Source of the DNA: JAIXWP01 sp041391745
GTDB taxonomy: Bacteria > Bacteroidota > Bacteroidia > Flavobacteriales_D > Sanyastnellaceae
Assembly (NCBI GenBank): GCA_041391745.1
Contig: JAWKNK010000012.1
Location: 1-64,000, forward strand
Length of the DNA: 64,000 bases
Direction of reading: 5' to 3'
The translations under genes and the position numbers were made by a program. Positions 46,501-53,438 of the stretch are shown piece after piece. The notes under the pieces were generated by a model, which worked only from the letters and a program-made list of their open reading frames with translations, had not been told where the DNA came from and did not search any database. Positions within the stretch are counted from its first letter, which is position 1, and each line of letters opens with the position of its first letter.

Positions 46501-49500
46501 GTAAGCGTACCGTCTGCATTCTTAGTAAATGTGCCAAATCCTGTAGAGATAAAGTTGTTAGAAGAACAACCTAGAGCGTTCTTCACTGGATTAGAAACCC
46601 ATAGTGTGTGACCAGCATTCGCATCGTGAATTTCACAAGTCGATTCATTGCTGTTGTCTGAAGAAATTACTTCTTCATAAATCACTTCTACGTCTGTATC
46701 ACAGTTGTCTGTTGCAGTCATATCTGCTGCGTCAGGAATAGAGTTTTGACATTGAATAGTCATGTCTTCCACTTCCATATCAAACACTGGAGCTTCGTTA
46801 TCCGAAATAGTGAATGTTCTGCTTACTGAAACAGAATTTCCACAATCATCTGTTGCTGTCCAAGTGAAAGTGCGTGATGCATTGCATTCCGCTTCATTGC
46901 CTTGATTCACTACAGAAACAGTTACTGTAACATCGCTATCGCAGTTGTCTGTAGCAGAAACATTGAAATCAGCAGCGTTTGGAAGAGCACCACAAGCAGA
47001 GCTTGAAGACTCAGGAACGTTTACGAAAACAGGAGCTTCAGTATCTCCCAAAACAGTGATTGTCTGAGAAGCTGTAGCTGAATTATCACAGTTGTCTGTT
47101 GCTGTCCAAGTTCTGATGATTTGATATGTATCAGCACATGTAGGTTCAGATGGAGTATCTACACAGTTGTTTAAATCTACGTTGAAGTCACCGTGGCTAG
47201 AAACCCAGCTACCGTTGATTGAACCTTCAATGTTAACCCAAGCTGAGAAACCATATCCAGTGCTCTGTAAGCTAGCTCTGTCACCCAACTGAGCAGCAAA
47301 GCTCATGTTTGATGGCATGTGAGAAAGCTGAAGAACAACGCCACTCAAGTTTCCAACACCTACCAATTGATGAGGCTTAGATGTGTCCATTTCATAATAG
47401 AACCAATCCAAGTATCTGTCACCAATAGTAACTGTAGTACCAGCATCCAACTTAGGCTCACGGAAACCACTTGCTGTGTAAGCATTAGGAATCGCAGTCC
47501 ACTCGTCGTAGTTACGCTTCAAGTGGTACCAAACTTCGTATTGGAATTTCTTAGTTGAAGAACTTGCATTCTTAACAGTACCAGTCAATTTCGCAGTTCC
47601 ATCAGGGAATACTTCGAAAGTACCAGTACCTTCTGAAATGAAGTTAACACTAGAACAACCAAGCGCGTTTGCCAATTCACTTGCTACCCACAATGTGTGG
47701 TCGTTAGCATTTGAAATTTCGCAAACTTGTGTTGGTTCACCAGTGTTTACAATTGTTTCAGAATATGTAATGGTTGGAGTCTCTCCTGAGTTATCTGTCG
47801 CAACTGCATCTTCCAAAGAAGGAATTTCACCAGCACACTCAACTGTTTCATCTTCAGGAACGAAGGTGAATACAGGAGCTTCTGTTTCGCAGCAAGTACC
47901 CCAGATAAAATCAAGAAGGATGTTACCAACACATACATCTTGCACTTGACCTTGCTGAAGACCGAAATCTCTGAAGTTTACGTCAAGTGTGTTCAATCCG
48001 CCGTAGTTGTAGTTAACATCTTCGGCATTGAAATAATATGTCTTTACCTTGTTGCTGTTTGGTTCACAAACATTACAAGTGTAAGGTAATTCTGTTGGGT
48101 TGAAGTAACCGATTACTACACCATTCAATTCGATTGGGTAGTTGTAACTTACTTGATCAACATAACTTGAATTTTGGCTCAAGTCAAAGTCAGCAGCTGC
48201 TACATTGAAAGTAACAGTTAATCCAACTAGACACTGACCGTTTCCGCAGTTTGGATCTGTAAATTCTACGATATCCTTATTACCATTGATGTAAGCAGTA
48301 GTAATAGAAGAAGTAAAGCTTTCGTTACAGATTTGACATGAACTTGAGTTATCCCAAATATCCAATTCAATTCCGTCACAACAGTTGCCTAATGTGATAG
48401 TCACGTCATTTGACTCACCATCCCAAGAAGTACAATTGCTTCTTCTAGAACATCTACGGAAAGTAGTGTTTTCAGTGATTACTCCTGGATCGTAGCTATC
48501 ACCAAATGCATTTAAAATTTGAACCCACTGCCAGTTAGTAGTGGCATTCTTATACAACCACATGTATTCAATTGTACCGCTTCCACCTGATGGGTAAGTA
48601 TAATTATTGATAGGTGCTGGATCGAAAGAAGGAAGACATCCTGTTTGATCACAACAAATAGAGCCACCGTCAGTAACGTTGTTACAGTTTGGGGTTGCAG
48701 TATAAGAAAGACAAACAGCTACTGGAACTACTGAGTTAGCGCTGTTCCAATCGCTACCGTTACACTGGTTGTCTTCATAGTGAACCAATTTGATTTGATC
48801 CACACCATTTGGGAAAGCAAATGGACCGAAGTCATTTTCTTTCGTATTGCTAATTACGTTATCTAAGATATCCGTAGTATAACCTGTTTGACCAACTACA
48901 GAGCCATTTCTGTAGAAAAATACTTTCCATTTTTCGTTCGATTGGCTAACGTTCTCGCGTCCGCAGTAACCGTCCCAAGAAATAGTGTGAACGTTTGAAA
49001 TGTAAACGTTCGCGTTGTGCATTTCAGATGGAAGGTTTACCCAAACGTAACCACCATCAACAAAACGAACCTCAACATCAGCTTCGCATCCGTTGGGGTT
49101 CAATGAAATTTGCTGTTCCCATACAAAGTCACCCGTACATTCAGCCGTTGGAATAGTAAGACCGCATGAGTTCACCGTGACAGTCACATCATTGCTTTCT
49201 CCGTTCCATGCTGTACATCCTTGACGACGAGCACAACGACGGAAAGTTGTAGTTTCCGTAAGTGCACTTGGGGTATAGCTTGCTGCACTAGCACCAGCAA
49301 TTGTTGTTAACTGCCAGTTTGTAGATGCATTTTTATATAACCACATATATTCAATGTTGCCACTTCCACCTGTTGGCCAAGCGATGTTGGTCAAAGTATT
49401 TGGTGTGAATGGTGAGCATCCTGATTGAGCAGAACCAATTGTACCACCGCTAGTAACGTTGTTACAAGTAGTAGAACAGTTTTGCAATCCACCGTTATAA

Positions 49501-50546
49501 TCTCCGCTTCCGCATTGAGTACCATCATAAACGAACCAAGACGAAAGTCCAAAACCACCGTTAAGTGCATTAGCTCCCTGACCTAATTGCAATCCGTATT
49601 GGAATTGGTTGGATAGTAGATTGAAAGTAAATCCTAATAATGAACAAGGGTTAATAGAACCGCTAGAAACTTGAGGATAAATATTCAATAATTGATTATT
49701 GATTGTACCCAAACCAATCATTTGGTTGGTATAACTCAAATCAAAATCATAAAATGTCCAAGTTGACTCATCACCCAATTCAGGGCTGTGAGCGATATTA
49801 CCCTGAAGCAACCAGCTAGCATAGTCTGATTCATTGTTGAACCAAATATTTACTAAGAATTGCTTTGAAGGATCGCTGATTCTTTCAACGATACCAGTTA
49901 GGTGAGCTCTGCCATTTGCATACTTCACCAAGTTCAAACCAATTTCGGCATTTGCTCTAAAATCAGTACCGAAGTTTGGAATCCAAACTATTCTTCCAGT
50001 TGCTGTTTCATAACCTGTAATTTCACAAACCTGAGAAACTGCTGCATTGCAATAAGCACTCAAAGTGATTACCGCATCAATTTCAAAATCCGCAGGGTAT
50101 GCAGATGTCTTTGTGATTTGAAGATAATTTGTAGCAATTCCAGCAACGTATTGAGTTGTTACAAACTCAGTGCTTGAAGACTGACATAAGTTAGCATTAT
50201 CTGTCCAGCTTCCACCCGTAGACGATTCACGTACAAGAGGGCGAGCATTTCCAGATTCACCTATGCGTTTTTTCCAACGAATAAAATATGGAGTACCTGA
50301 AGGGATTGTAGCATCCAACTGAACAGTGATCACATCACCATTTTCGTAGAGCTGCGCGCCACTGCCGTCAGGAGCACCAATAATAAGGTTGGAACTGGTA
50401 ATACCACTTTCAGAAACAATAGAAGCCACGAATGTTTGTGCAGTCGCAGTTACTGTTAAACTTAAAAGGATAAAACCGAACAAAATAGTCTTCAAAACAT
50501 GACTTGTTTTCGAAGAACTCCACCAGGAAGAGTAGAGATTTTCCAT
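37506..50546 (-). CDS. Giant secreted HYR-repeat protein with T9SS sorting domain
   Basis: 4346 residues, the largest gene of the window, uninterrupted. Order: a long n-region and signal peptide (cleavage after TATAQ, about residue 37); a novel ~185-residue domain (about 174-357); two copies of a GGSGNIEYMWLYKNA/NDVTVTV domain (about 362-460 and 622-719); about 38 HYR-like repeats of 75-80 residues from about 880 to 4235 (consensus VDTTAPVF...TVECD..P...VTATDNC...ITRTWTATDDCGN); a T9SS type A sorting domain at the C-terminus (LNAYPNPTNGDFTFEF ... LRNRIIITGN). Most repeats keep four cysteines. It should be exported by T9SS to the cell surface or medium, as an adhesin, sheath or matrix protein; its ligand is unknown. 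Confidence 0.93.
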   Translation of the reverse strand: MENLYSSWWSSSKTSHVLKTILFGFILLSLTVTATAQTFVASIVSESGITSSNLIIGAPDGSGAQLYENGDVITVQLDATIPSGTPYFIRWKKRIGESGNARPLVRESSTGGSWTDNANLCQSSSTEFVTTQYVAGIATNYLQITKTSAYPADFEIDAVITLSAYCNAAVSQVCEITGYETATGRIVWIPNFGTDFRANAEIGLNLVKYANGRAHLTGIVERISDPSKQFLVNIWFNNESDYASWLLQGNIAHSPELGDESTWTFYDFDLSYTNQMIGLGTINNQLLNIYPQVSSGSINPCSLLGFTFNLLSNQFQYGLQLGQGANALNGGFGLSSWFVYDGTQCGSGDYNGGLQNCSTTCNNVTSGGTIGSAQSGCSPFTPNTLTNIAWPTGGSGNIEYMWLYKNASTNWQLTTIAGASAASYTPSALTETTTFRRCARRQGCTAWNGESNDVTVTVNSCGLTIPTAECTGDFVWEQQISLNPNGCEADVEVRFVDGGYVWVNLPSEMHNANVYISNVHTISWDGYCGRENVSQSNEKWKVFFYRNGSVVGQTGYTTDILDNVISNTKENDFGPFAFPNGVDQIKLVHYEDNQCNGSDWNSANSVVPVAVCLSYTATPNCNNVTDGGSICCDQTGCLPSFDPAPINNYTYPSGGSGTIEYMWLYKNATTNWQWVQILNAFGDSYDPGVITENTTFRRCSRRSNCTSWDGESNDVTITLGNCCDGIELDIWDNSSSCQICNESFTSSITTAYINGNKDIVEFTDPNCGNGQCLVGLTVTFNVAAADFDLSQNSSYVDQVSYNYPIELNGVVIGYFNPTELPYTCNVCEPNSNKVKTYYFNAEDVNYNYGGLNTLDVNFRDFGLQQGQVQDVCVGNILLDFIWGTCCETEAPVFTFVPEDETVECAGEIPSLEDAVATDNSGETPTITYSETIVNTGEPTQVCEISNANDHTLWVASELANALGCSSVNFISEGTGTFEVFPDGTAKLTGTVKNASSSTKKFQYEVWYHLKRNYDEWTAIPNAYTASGFREPKLDAGTTVTIGDRYLDWFYYEMDTSKPHQLVGVGNLSGVVLQLSHMPSNMSFAAQLGDRASLQSTGYGFSAWVNIEGSINGSWVSSHGDFNVDLNNCVDTPSEPTCADTYQIIRTWTATDNCDNSATASQTITVLGDTEAPVFVNVPESSSSACGALPNAADFNVSATDNCDSDVTVTVSVVNQGNEAECNASRTFTWTATDDCGNSVSVSRTFTISDNEAPVFDMEVEDMTIQCQNSIPDAADMTATDNCDTDVEVIYEEVISSDNSNESTCEIHDANAGHTLWVSNPVKNALGCSSNNFISTGFGTFTKNADGTLTVTGLVQNTSNASKKFQYTAHYRFKRNYAEWTAIPNGSTASGFREAKLDAGTTITIGNEYLNWEYYEMDPTQSNVLVGVDALAGTTLNITHAPADYSFGAQLGENASLQSYGYGFSAWIIITGSVNGTPVADQGDFNFSLTNCQDEPSTTECSDTYQIVRTWTAIDNCGNSTTATQTIQVTGDTEAPTFDNLPENNTVYCDELPEGEELGVTASDNCDVSVIVTVSHVDAGEGCNLTRTYTWVATDDCGNQTTASRTFSVNDDEAPVFVNLPENGEVLCGQLPDPANYYVDAEDNCTANPVVTFSVSDEGTGCEQTRTITWTATDACGNQATATRTFYLSDNEAPVLVNVPANTTMECGEEAPNAEVFATDNCDQDVEVDMVATTEMLDCGYNFIRTWTAIDDCGNMVEATQVITFTDSTNPVISWAPENATYECNTTVPYNEPVFSDVCDSDLEVSFEEVQDPATCGYVINRTWTATDDCGNSASYTQIITIVDTTAPVLEGVPANITVECDNVPAISDAVTAFDSCDGALEVFVSEGFEPMDCGYLLTRTWSATDACGNVSYGTQVLTVVDTTNPEIHNVPANAVVSCDNIPSVNMDVYASDNCDVNVALTFVENIIPGTPGTADCTYSIERVWTATDNCGNSVSASQVLTVIDNVAPVLVGVPANTDAECSNIPAAPFVYATDNCTEGQIMTSMSEQIIPMGACSYQLVRTWTAVDNCSNMVTATQTITVVDTTAPEFVNAPANVTVECGQVPSVPTVEANDACDSMVDVEFFEMSTTGCPYTITRVWAAFDDCGNTATHTQVITVVDTQAPYVVNGVEAELTIGCNDVVPTDMPSFGDACDNMVDISAISGINNVSPCGYDIERAWTATDDCGNAFTVYQVIHVIDNENPTLVGVPANATVACDQIPAAADVTATDACSSATVSMTEEVSEGCPYTITRTWTATDVCGNSSSAVQVITVIDEVAPTFVNTPANITVECDNIPTAADVTAIDNCTENVVVTMTESSTSGWCTYYIFRTYTATDACGNSAEFTQTITVTDTTNPVLIGVPANVTVDCNSIPEPAVVTATDNCADNLDVNMVEDILPQDCGYLIVRSWAVHDHCNNTTVQTQVITVIDTNGPEATFTPEDITAECSDEVPYVAAMFADNCSDVVSVTYADEVMEGDCAYDIVRTWTAMDACGNYGYASQTIHVVDTTAPVFDATPENITVECDNVPTPVVLTATDNCNEVEISYSEVIIPGEPMMGDMPCGYTIERTWTATDACGNASYFTQVVTVVDTTAPVLMGVPSNITVECDAIPTPADVYAVDNCDTFDMEVVLTETILPIDGCSYMLIRTWTVEDNCWNYATDSQIITVIDTTAPVFEGEDSEMTLECNIQPSVIAPAVSDNCDQDVEVEFTYTEIAGDCENSYDGIYTWVATDDCGNTATRTMTFHFVDTTAPTFTYAPENITVECSDMPALPIATAVDNCDADVELTYNEVVGTGCPYTITRTWTATDNCGNTAVHTQVVTVVDTTNPVLIGVPADATIECTEMLPPAFVTATDNCSEDMLVSMTSSSEVNECETIVTRTWSVTDDCGNTASASQVVTIVDTTAPYIIDAPASEITVECSDEVPAFNPTFGDACDTELSIFAISGINNVSDCGYDIERSVTAMDNCGNAVTASQVVHVVDTTAPVFTSLPENMTVECSAIPTAMELEATDNCSEVSISYNEAVEAIDNCAYEITRTWTASDVCGNETVATQVLTVVDTTAPVFVETPQNMEVSCDAIPSVAIVTATDLCDTNVEVTFSENSTEGCPYTITRTWTAMDDCGNTTIHTQVLTVVDNVNPILVGVPANITIECDEEVPSYQVYATDNCTDMGEVSFTSSTEMLDCGYEITNTWSATDNCGNSVSASQVITVVDTTAPYIVSAPASEITVECSDEIPAFEPVFGDNCDMELEYSAISGYNNVSSCGYDIERSVTATDDCGNMVTAYQVVHVVDTTAPVFVNAPSNITVECDNIPAPVSVTAFDNCSGVAISMVETSTEGCPYIITRTWTATDECGNEASVSQVLTVVDTTLPVLIGVPADATVECDNVPAAAVVSANDNCSTDLQVVFAEGFEPMECGYQLTRIWSATDACGNTATATQVLTVVDTTAPYVVDAPAAEITVECSDEVPAFMPEFADNCDMELTITAISGINNVTDCGYDIERTVTATDNCGNSVSASQVVHIVDTTAPVFVEIPQAITVECDQVPAPLQLMATDNCDEMVEITVSEVATEGCPYVITRTYTATDNCGNSTSFEHVITVVDTTNPVLVNVPENVTIECTEDLPGFEVSATDNCSENLEVMMTSSTEVFECGSEVTRTWTVSDACGNTASATQVITIVDTTAPYIVSTPAAEITVECSDEIPSFEPTFADACDAELTYSAISGINNVTNCGYDIERSVTATDNCGNSVTASQVVHIVDTTAPVVTGEIEITAACDANVGTLITVTDNCDANPTITYEDFLVSGGSCAGRVIRNYTVTDICGNSSTFEQIIWLTDETAPVALNQPEDMVVECDATIPEASVEFMDNCDDELEFNYTSTTELAECGYTITRVWTATDNCGNTTTVDQVITVTDTTAPVLYNVPANIELECGTEIPAASMDVYASDNCATDIQIFVTDVTVELECGYQINREYRAADACGNIALGVQVITIVDTTAPVFDTTVESLTVMCENVPPVPVVTAHDTCDGLVNIEFTQDWGTGCPYTITRTWVATDACGNESILIQEITVIDEVAPQFINNPVWIQIECSDFAGYTLEAIDNCDDEVEVQIVEELVFSGGCFGNIQRTYHAIDNCGNVTEFIQIIHLVDTQAPVISGVPTEEVTIFCEGEVPAMPELVSAIDNCDAEVDIYFEETQTNEFCPYDIIRTWTAVDECGNETVASQVIHVVVEVPVQMAALNAYPNPTNGDFTFEFSNPHNAKAFGAIYDVTGKEVIRLLDGNIDGGRLYKKLINGDKLNAGTYTIMVKVGDEILRNRIIITGN
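37830..47870 (-). repeat. Array of about 38 HYR-like coding repeats (~240 bp each)
   Basis: Within the giant gene the unit of about 75-80 codons is repeated about 38 times by my count, with conserved four-Cys framework and diverged DNA sequence. A subset of units carrying EITVECSDEVPAF and the SGINNV segment recurs every 3-4 units (four clear cases plus one diverged), which indicates duplication of blocks of several units. Two non-repeat domains of ~185 residues interrupt units 1 and 3. Confidence 0.85.
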
Positions 50547-50614
50547 CTGCTTAAAGTTTGGTTTAGTAAAATTTATTTAGGTAATCTCAAAGCCGTTTAT
50601 GGACTTCAAGAGCA

Positions 50615-50622
50615 CAAATATA
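50615..50622 (-). promoter_or_regulatory. Bacteroidota -7 box (TATATTTG) for the giant gene
   Basis: Reverse-strand TATATTTG, 68 bases before the ATG at 50546. The -33 region lacks a good TTTG, which suits an activator-dependent promoter with the paired sites at 50646-50679. Confidence 0.55.
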
Positions 50623-50645
50623 CGTCTAAATCGACACTTTAAGCT

Positions 50646-50679
50646 ATTTCATCGAAAAAAAATATCATTTCGTCGAAAT
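50646..50679. promoter_or_regulatory. Paired 12-base sites 21 bases apart upstream of the giant gene
   Basis: ATTTCATCGAAA (50646-50657) and ATTTCGTCGAAAT (50667-50679) are near-identical, each nearly palindromic, with a 21-base offset (two helical turns). They lie just upstream of the promoter of the giant gene, the expected position for a transcription activator. The regulator is unknown. Confidence 0.45.
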
Positions 50680-50800
50680 TAAACGGACTGATTTCATAAA
50701 AAAAGTAACGAAAACATACTGAAAACCAAACAACTAAACACAAGTTACACCTTACAAGGCACGATTACTCAAAATTTGAGTACAGACTCACTTCTTAACC

Positions 50801-51442
50801 TTATTTTATCAATTCAATGGCTTTTTTAGGGTCTTGATTCCCAAACACATAGTTTCCTGCCACCAAAACATCTGCTCCAGCATCGAACAATTTCGCCGCG
50901 TTTTTATCGTTTACGCCGCCATCCACTTCAATGAGAAATTTCAGATTATTCTCATCTCTCATGTGCTTTACTTGAAGCACTTTTTGATAGGTTCTCTCAA
51001 TGAATTTTTGTCCCCCGAAACCAGGATTGACACTCATAACTAACACCAAATCCACTTCCTCAAGAATATTCTCTAATACACTAACAGGAGTATGCGGATT
51101 CAGAGCAACGCCCGCCTTCATTCCCTCTGCTTTGATAGCTTGAATAGTACGATGCAAATGAGTACAAGCCTCAGCATGCACCGTGAGCACTTCTGCACCG
51201 CAAGCCTTAAAATCCTTGATATACTTATCAGGCTCCACAATCATTAAATGCACATCTAATGGCTTCTTCGCGTATTGTTGCACCGCTTTAATTACTGGAA
51301 ATCCAAAAGAAATATTAGGAACAAAAACACCATCCATTACATCCACATGAAACCAATCCGCTGCTGAATCATTGATCATTTCAACATCGCGTTGGAGGTT
51401 AGCAAAATCAGCAGATAAAATAGATGGGGCAATGAGTCTCAT
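50801..51442 (-). CDS. rpe: Ribulose-phosphate 3-epimerase
   Basis: 213 residues; interconverts ribulose 5-phosphate and xylulose 5-phosphate (pentose phosphate pathway, matching the transketolase genes in this window). Visible: APSILSADFANL, HVDVMDGVFVPNISFG (metal-site His and Asp), DVHLMIVEPDKY, VLVMSVNPGFGGQKFI and the second Asp in LIEVDGGVNDKN. The ATG at 51442 was chosen; the frame reaches a TTG at 51460 that falls in the promoter box. It is divergent from coaE. Confidence 0.96.
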   Translation of the reverse strand: MRLIAPSILSADFANLQRDVEMINDSAADWFHVDVMDGVFVPNISFGFPVIKAVQQYAKKPLDVHLMIVEPDKYIKDFKACGAEVLTVHAEACTHLHRTIQAIKAEGMKAGVALNPHTPVSVLENILEEVDLVLVMSVNPGFGGQKFIERTYQKVLQVKHMRDENNLKFLIEVDGGVNDKNAAKLFDAGADVLVAGNYVFGNQDPKKAIELIK

Positions 51443-51457
51443 AGGGATTTTTTTTTG

Positions 51458-51465
51458 CAAAAGTA
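51458..51465 (-). promoter_or_regulatory. Bacteroidota -7 box (TACTTTTG) for rpe
   Basis: Reverse-strand TACTTTTG fits TAnnTTTG, 15 bases before the rpe ATG. It shares the 57-base gap with the divergent coaE start, where a weaker CATATTTG sits. Confidence 0.5.
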
Positions 51466-51499
51466 ATCACTCTAAAATAGAACCCACCATATTTGTGCA

Positions 51500-52078
51500 A
51501 TGATTCATGTTGGACTGACTGGAGGCATTGGTAGCGGTAAATCAACCGTTGCAAAAGTGTTCGAAACACTTGGTATTCCTGTATTCTATGCTGATCACGT
51601 GGCCAAGCTCGCATATACGGACAAGAATATTCAGGAAGAAGTAAAATCTATTTTTGGAGCACAGGTATTTTCTGAAAATCAGCTGGTACGTCAGCGGTTA
51701 GCCGAAATTGTTTTTTCTGAAAAGCATAAATTAGAACAACTTAATTCTATAATTCATCCATGGGTTGCCACTCAATACCAAGAGTGGTGTAAGATTTACC
51801 CAAACGCAAAGTATGTAATTAGAGAAGCAGCAATACTCATTGAAAGCGGAGCCTATAAGACTTGCGATAAAATCATTCTGATTTCTGCCCCCGAAGAAAT
51901 GCGCATCCAGCGTGTTCACCAGCGCGATCAACTTTCCAATTCAGAAATTCAAAGACGCATTAACAATCAAATGAAAGATGAAGAGCGTGAAAAATATGCG
52001 AACTACAATTGGGCAAACGACAATGAATTCCCCCTACTCGAGCATATACTGCTATTTGATAATATGATTAGGGCTTAA
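51500..52078 (+). CDS. coaE: Dephospho-CoA kinase
   Basis: 192 residues; the last step of CoA synthesis. P-loop GLTGGIGSGKST (5-16), the substrate-site FYADHVAK, and the lid/arginine region HQRDQLSNSEIQRRINNQM. Length is normal for the family. Its last 11 bases overlap the tail of the convergent lipoprotein gene. Confidence 0.95.
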   Translation: MIHVGLTGGIGSGKSTVAKVFETLGIPVFYADHVAKLAYTDKNIQEEVKSIFGAQVFSENQLVRQRLAEIVFSEKHKLEQLNSIIHPWVATQYQEWCKIYPNAKYVIREAAILIESGAYKTCDKIILISAPEEMRIQRVHQRDQLSNSEIQRRINNQMKDEEREKYANYNWANDNEFPLLEHILLFDNMIRA

Positions 52079-53393
52079 AGTTTTTTACCTCTTTCGCGAC
52101 AGCAGCGCCGATGGCATCCATCATCGCAATGCGAATTTCCAATTCTGTTTTAGGACCTTTTCTTCCTGTAAATTCTTGCATTAACCTATCCTTGTCTTCG
52201 CGGCTGATATAATCTTCCTTGCTGCCCATCAGTTGCCATTTCCAATCGCCTGGATACACCTTAGTGTAATCTCCATCGTATTCTGACCAAACCACATTAT
52301 CTCTCTCTGAAAATGTGACCACATCACTTGCATATATTTTCCCAGTCTCGGCGTCTAAGATTTGATACTTATATGAAACATCCAATCCGCGCCCTAAACG
52401 ATGCTCGATGTATTTGATTTTTTTATCTGAAACAGTTGCTCCAAGGTAGCCCTTCTTTTCAATGTTTCGCTGCGGAGCTGTGAGCACGTCATAACTAATC
52501 ACCTCACCCGTAATAATGTATTTGGCACCCGCAATTTTACCCGCTTCAATAACTTCTGATTGATCAAAAACAGCACTCATGGAATTCATTTGCTCCTCGA
52601 GCAACTGCTCCAAACTCTCACGCTCTACCAATTGAATAAATGGATTATCTAAATTCAGAATGTGCTGTTTTACTGCCGCACTAATTGATGTTTCAACTTC
52701 CTTTGCAACGTTCTTCGCGTGAACCGGTATGTATGCAATATTGAATTTTGCTTTCTCCAAACATTCATTTCGCAACGCCAATGCATCTTTAAAATCTGCA
52801 TCAAGTGAAGTCACTGCATTGAAGAAAATATAGGCATCGCGATAAAGCTCCAACTCCATCGCTTTTACTCCGGCCTTGTAGTTTGGATACACTTGACTTA
52901 GAATATCCAAATACTCAGCAGTCTTGTTGTTTCTGTCAAATGATTTTAATTCACGAATGTATTGCTGAGCCAATTCGTAATTTTCATTTTTGATAGCGTC
53001 TTCAGCATTCTTAGTTAGCAAATTGACATAATCTGAAATGCAATTTTCATATAGAAAATTCGTCTGAGGTGGCAATGACAATTCTAGCGACTCGAATTGT
53101 TTTTTGTAGTCGAAGGCCGCTTTAAATTGTGATATTGCTTCTAGGTGATTACCAGCAGCGCACGTCATTTGTGCATCTGCAACTTTTTGATTCAGATTTT
53201 TCTGAGCAACGCGCTTCATCCCTACTAGACCTTCGGGCTTGCTATATACGTTGTAAGCAGTTTTGTAAGTATCAATAGCTTTTTCAGAAAGTCCCCCCTC
53301 CTCATAAATCTTCGCTTCCTTCAACAACGACTTGCCTGTGTTGCAGGAAATCATTGGGATAAAGAAGAAAAGAAATATGTAGAATGGTTTCAT
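52068..53393 (-). CDS. TPR lipoprotein with a CsgG/FlgO-like domain
   Basis: 441 residues: lipoprotein signal (FFFIPMISCNTG, Cys at 17), a helical-repeat stretch of TPR type (about 25-205, GGLSEKAIDTYKTAYNVYS, NEYELAQQYIRELK-like segments, YRDAYIFFNAVTSLDADFKDAL), then a domain (about 215-345) resembling CsgG: FNIAYIPVHAKN, VERESLEQLLEEQMNSMSAVFDQSEVIEAGKIAGAKYIITGEVISYD. CsgG builds outer-membrane pores in curli export; stand-alone relatives in Bacteroidota are undefined. It converges on coaE and is followed upstream by gpx. Confidence 0.78.
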   Translation of the reverse strand: MKPFYIFLFFFIPMISCNTGKSLLKEAKIYEEGGLSEKAIDTYKTAYNVYSKPEGLVGMKRVAQKNLNQKVADAQMTCAAGNHLEAISQFKAAFDYKKQFESLELSLPPQTNFLYENCISDYVNLLTKNAEDAIKNENYELAQQYIRELKSFDRNNKTAEYLDILSQVYPNYKAGVKAMELELYRDAYIFFNAVTSLDADFKDALALRNECLEKAKFNIAYIPVHAKNVAKEVETSISAAVKQHILNLDNPFIQLVERESLEQLLEEQMNSMSAVFDQSEVIEAGKIAGAKYIITGEVISYDVLTAPQRNIEKKGYLGATVSDKKIKYIEHRLGRGLDVSYKYQILDAETGKIYASDVVTFSERDNVVWSEYDGDYTKVYPGDWKWQLMGSKEDYISREDKDRLMQEFTGRKGPKTELEIRIAMMDAIGAAVAKEVKNFKP

Positions 53394-53438
53394 AAGGGCG
53401 CTAAGTTAACACCCAAAGCCTTTCAATAATAAAGCCAA

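Noticed and set aside
38019..49000. Many open frames of 60-164 codons on the forward strand across the giant gene
   Set aside because: They are antisense shadows produced by the repeated codon pattern of the HYR units, rich in Cys/Ser/Thr, with no start signals or coding-like composition.
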